Positions 61,420-64,000 of a stretch of DNA of 64,000 nucleotides are shown one piece after another (the first letter of the stretch is position 1; every line of letters starts with the position of its first letter). The DNA lies in contig JAUPFV010000001.1 of the NCBI GenBank assembly GCA_036936605.1, positions 73,675,910 through 73,739,909 of the forward strand. The letters run 5' to 3'. The position numbers were made by a program, and so were the translations under genes. Origin of the DNA: Limnanthes douglasii subsp. nivea. Lineage: Eukaryota > Streptophyta > Magnoliopsida > Brassicales > Limnanthaceae. The notes under the pieces were generated by a model. The model saw only the letters and a program-made list of their open reading frames with translations, was not told where the DNA came from and ran no database searches.

Positions 61420-64000
61420 TCACTGACGCACAGAAAAGGACCCTGAGGCATAAAGGGCTTGATACACCGGTCGAATTCTAACGGTCAGAATTATGCATAT
61501 GAGAGTGCCGAGCCCACAAACTCCGGCCAGAACCAGGAAAGTTAGTCTGAAGCAATCAGGACCTGAGCAGATAGAAGTTCCTTGCTTAGCTGCTTCCTTG
61601 TCGTATAAGTAACCAGCAATTCCGCTTGAGAAAATTAAAGCACCAACTGGATTGCCTAGTAGTATGAAATTATAATTGATCCCAAAATGTTTCAAACCGA
61701 ACAGCTCGGAAACTGTAGGAACAGCTACGTACTGAAATCCGATACAAAATCCAAGCAGTGCTGTCCCAATGTAGAGTGTACCCTTGAGAGCTACAGCATA
61801 CAGCAGGAAACTTAGGACCATAAACATTTGAGCCACTCCCATCCATAATGATCTAGGAATTGTATGTGATCTGCAAAGGTAAGTGTTAAGCCAAGTCATT
61901 CGCATAGGATAAATGTGAATCATCAAGGTTGTTTGCTGCGTAGATTATAAGCCAAAAAACTTAAAATAAGTGGTGTCTAATGAAAAAGAGGCAATTTTTA
62001 AACTAAAAAATGATCACATACAATAATAAGTAAAATCTAAAAACTTCAAATGTATATGAAGATTATGTCTAATAGCGAATGAACCAGTAAAAACATTACC
62101 CGAGAAAAAATAGTTATACTTTAAAACAGCCAAAATAAGCCAAAGAAGCCGACTATGTTTAGCTTTTGATCTTATGAGCCAAAACAACTAGCTTTTTGAA
62201 GACTATAAAGATAGATATATTTTTAAAAAAGAATTGCTTATAAGCCGAATAGTCGACAAGTAACTTAAAAGACAGAACAACAGATCCAATAAAACAGCAT
62301 GTTAGAATACTAGCCAAAATATTTTCATAAATCGGAACTTAAAATGAAAAGGAGAAAGTGATTACTTCACAAAGTGTTCGGAGATAAGGCCGGAGCCAAG
62401 ACGACCCAGAAAATTAAAAAAGCTGTAGAGACACAACAATATAGCTGTATGATTGACACCAAATGCCACGCCAATTTGAGCCAAGTTGTTGGTAAAAGTG
62501 ACTCCTGAACCAGCCCCAAGAAAATACGCAAACCAAAGAAGCCAAAAGTCAGCTTTCAAAAAGGCTTCACCGAGCTTAAAGTCCTCCCCTCTCCTTGGTT
62601 TTCTTTTCTTCTTCACCGCTCCCTCTCCCTCAGCTATAAGGGATTCCATATCGGTGCTATCCTCATTCTCAAAGAAGCTACCAATATGGGATGCTGAGGA
62701 AGACGGTCTCAACAAAGGTTCGCTTTGAGTAGAACTATTATCCTCCTCTAGAGACAGATTATTCGAAGAACTTTTCTTGTCTTTCATAGGAAAAAGTGTC
62801 ATTTTGACTGGAATAGCAAGAGGAGATAACAATATAACAACCATGACTGCTACTAGTATGTACGAAACGACTGTATCTAGAGAAACCAGCTGACTCATAA
62901 CAGTGCACGTGACAAGATAGATGGCGAGTACAGCACTTGCAATTTGCACGAATATAAAATGGCTATGCTCTAATGAGTCTGCACCCGAAGCAGGAGTACA
63001 AGGTCGAATGAAGTGTATCACAGCTAAACACAGGATAGGGAGGCCAACAGTAAGGAACAATAACAAATACGAGGGGGATTGTTGTAGCACTAGGTTGTAT
63101 AATACTGTGTATACTGCTGTACTTATCCCAACATAACCTTTGAGGACACCACTTACGGTGCCCCTGCTGAGCGGGAAGTTCCTCATGTTTGTCACAAGTA
63201 CGGCCGTATTAAACCAAGCGTTGCTATTAGTTCCAACGACGAGTGCGATCCATAACTGAGAAACCAATGCATTAACAATATCAAAACAACAAAATTACAT
63301 GAAGCTGTGGTATCAAATCCAATCCAAAGAAACGAAGGGTCGAAACACATACATAGTAGTAGCGGTCAAGTAGTCTCAAAGAACATGTACAGATATACAC
63401 ACAAATCAATAACTATACCCACCATCAAAACTCAGAGAAATTCATAAAAGTTATGCTTCTCAGAGAAAGTATTAAGAGCTTTAAATTATGATTAGAGTGA
63501 AACCCAAGCTGATTCACATCAACTAAAATCAAAGTTTAAAGACAATCCCAGCCGCATAGAGACCCAGTTCATAAAAATTCCTAGGAGCAGACAGTTAGAT
63601 CATAACTTCACTAAAACTTGAATTAAACTGCATGATGACATTGACAAACAGGTTAGTCAACACTAGCAAATCACCTACAATTGATCTCAAAAGGAGAGAG
63701 TAATTACCACCCAAAAAGGCAACCCTTTTACAGTTTGGCTAACAGCAAGCCAGAGAACACCAAATCCCAAGAAACAAGCGATAACACCAACGAGCAGGAT
63801 ACACCAAGGAGGGAGCTTGTTAGAGGCATATCCAGGAACCAAACCCACATTTTCTCCAATATCGTTAGCCACACCAAGCATAGTGAGCTGTTGCTGGTTG
63901 AACCCAAGTACTGATTTTAAAGCAGCCGAGTATAGAGGGAAGGTCGACCCACTTCCTGCTGATACTTGAACCCAAACTGCTGCAGCTAAACCAACCCATG
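61420..64000 (-). CDS. Nodulin-like MFS transporter, NFD4-type, 5' end beyond the window
   Basis: Multi-pass membrane protein of the nodulin-like/NUCLEAR FUSION DEFECTIVE 4 branch of the major facilitator superfamily. Visible exons on the minus strand: 64000-63708 (partial), 63255-62366 and 61870-61420, GT-AG and in phase, about 544 residues. Family blocks: VWVQVSAGSGSTFPLYSAAL, GFNQQQLTMLGVANDIGEN and VGLVPGYASNKLPPW in exon 1; NAWFNTAVLVTNMRNFPLSR and GTVSGVLKGYVGISTAVYT in exon 2; the second half of the carrier with FWLLWFAYFLGAGSGV and NFLGRLGSG; and a last exon ending SGSFSVRQ. A long hydrophilic loop (about residues 250-325) is Ser-rich and basic. The substrate is unknown. The start codon lies right of 64000. 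The gene appears intact. Confidence 0.9.

Noticed and set aside
62486..63136. Plus-strand frames across the transporter
   Set aside because: They overlap the clearly conserved minus-strand MFS exon and have no family match.

Overview
The window is AT-rich nuclear DNA of a flowering plant, most likely a eudicot. The genes have short exons with GT-AG introns. Recognisable families include a plant lysophospholipid acyltransferase, a Tubby-like protein without an F-box, a RABE/Rab8 GTPase and a nodulin-like MFS transporter. The repeats are typical plant Tat-type Ty3/gypsy, Copia, LINE, MULE, hAT and Stowaway elements. I cannot name the species.

Host-like genes all lie on the minus strand and are spread out: an LPEAT1-like acyltransferase (2.1-5.9 kb), a RABE/Rab8-like GTPase copy with damaged splice donors and no C-terminal double cysteine (25.3-28.2 kb), a TLP8-like Tubby protein (37.7-39.8 kb), an acidic repeat protein (58.1-58.9 kb, perhaps with a further exon near 60 kb) and a nodulin-like/NFD4-type MFS transporter cut by the right edge (61.4-64.0 kb).

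Nearly everything between them is mobile DNA in decay. 6.4-11.8 kb holds two LINE remnants in opposite orientation. 11.8-19.8 kb is a broken Tat-lineage gypsy element with an antisense extra ORF (aORF) behind integrase. 20-25 kb holds a plant-mobile-domain relic, a roughly 280-340 bp tandem triplication and a 935-bp MITE with terminal inverted repeats and a 9-bp target duplication. 26-29.5 kb has an hAT-like element inside a Rab intron, an hAT transposase 3' fragment and a foldback. 31-36.5 kb has two Copia elements, one with a polypurine tract and 3' LTR.

Two Mutator-like (MULE) modules follow, at about 40.7-44.5 kb and 45.6-57 kb. In both, an accessory gene on the plus strand (plant mobile domain in the first, Ulp1-type protease in the second) converges on a transposase on the minus strand.

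The most unusual signal is in the second module. About 85 copies of a roughly 16-nt core (GGTTTCRCATCTATCA) fill its introns and spacers over 10.6 kb, all in one orientation regardless of which gene they sit in. At 46.1-46.6 kb they form a regular 42-nt ladder with a 167-170 bp higher-order unit. A related motif appears inverted at the extreme left edge of the window.
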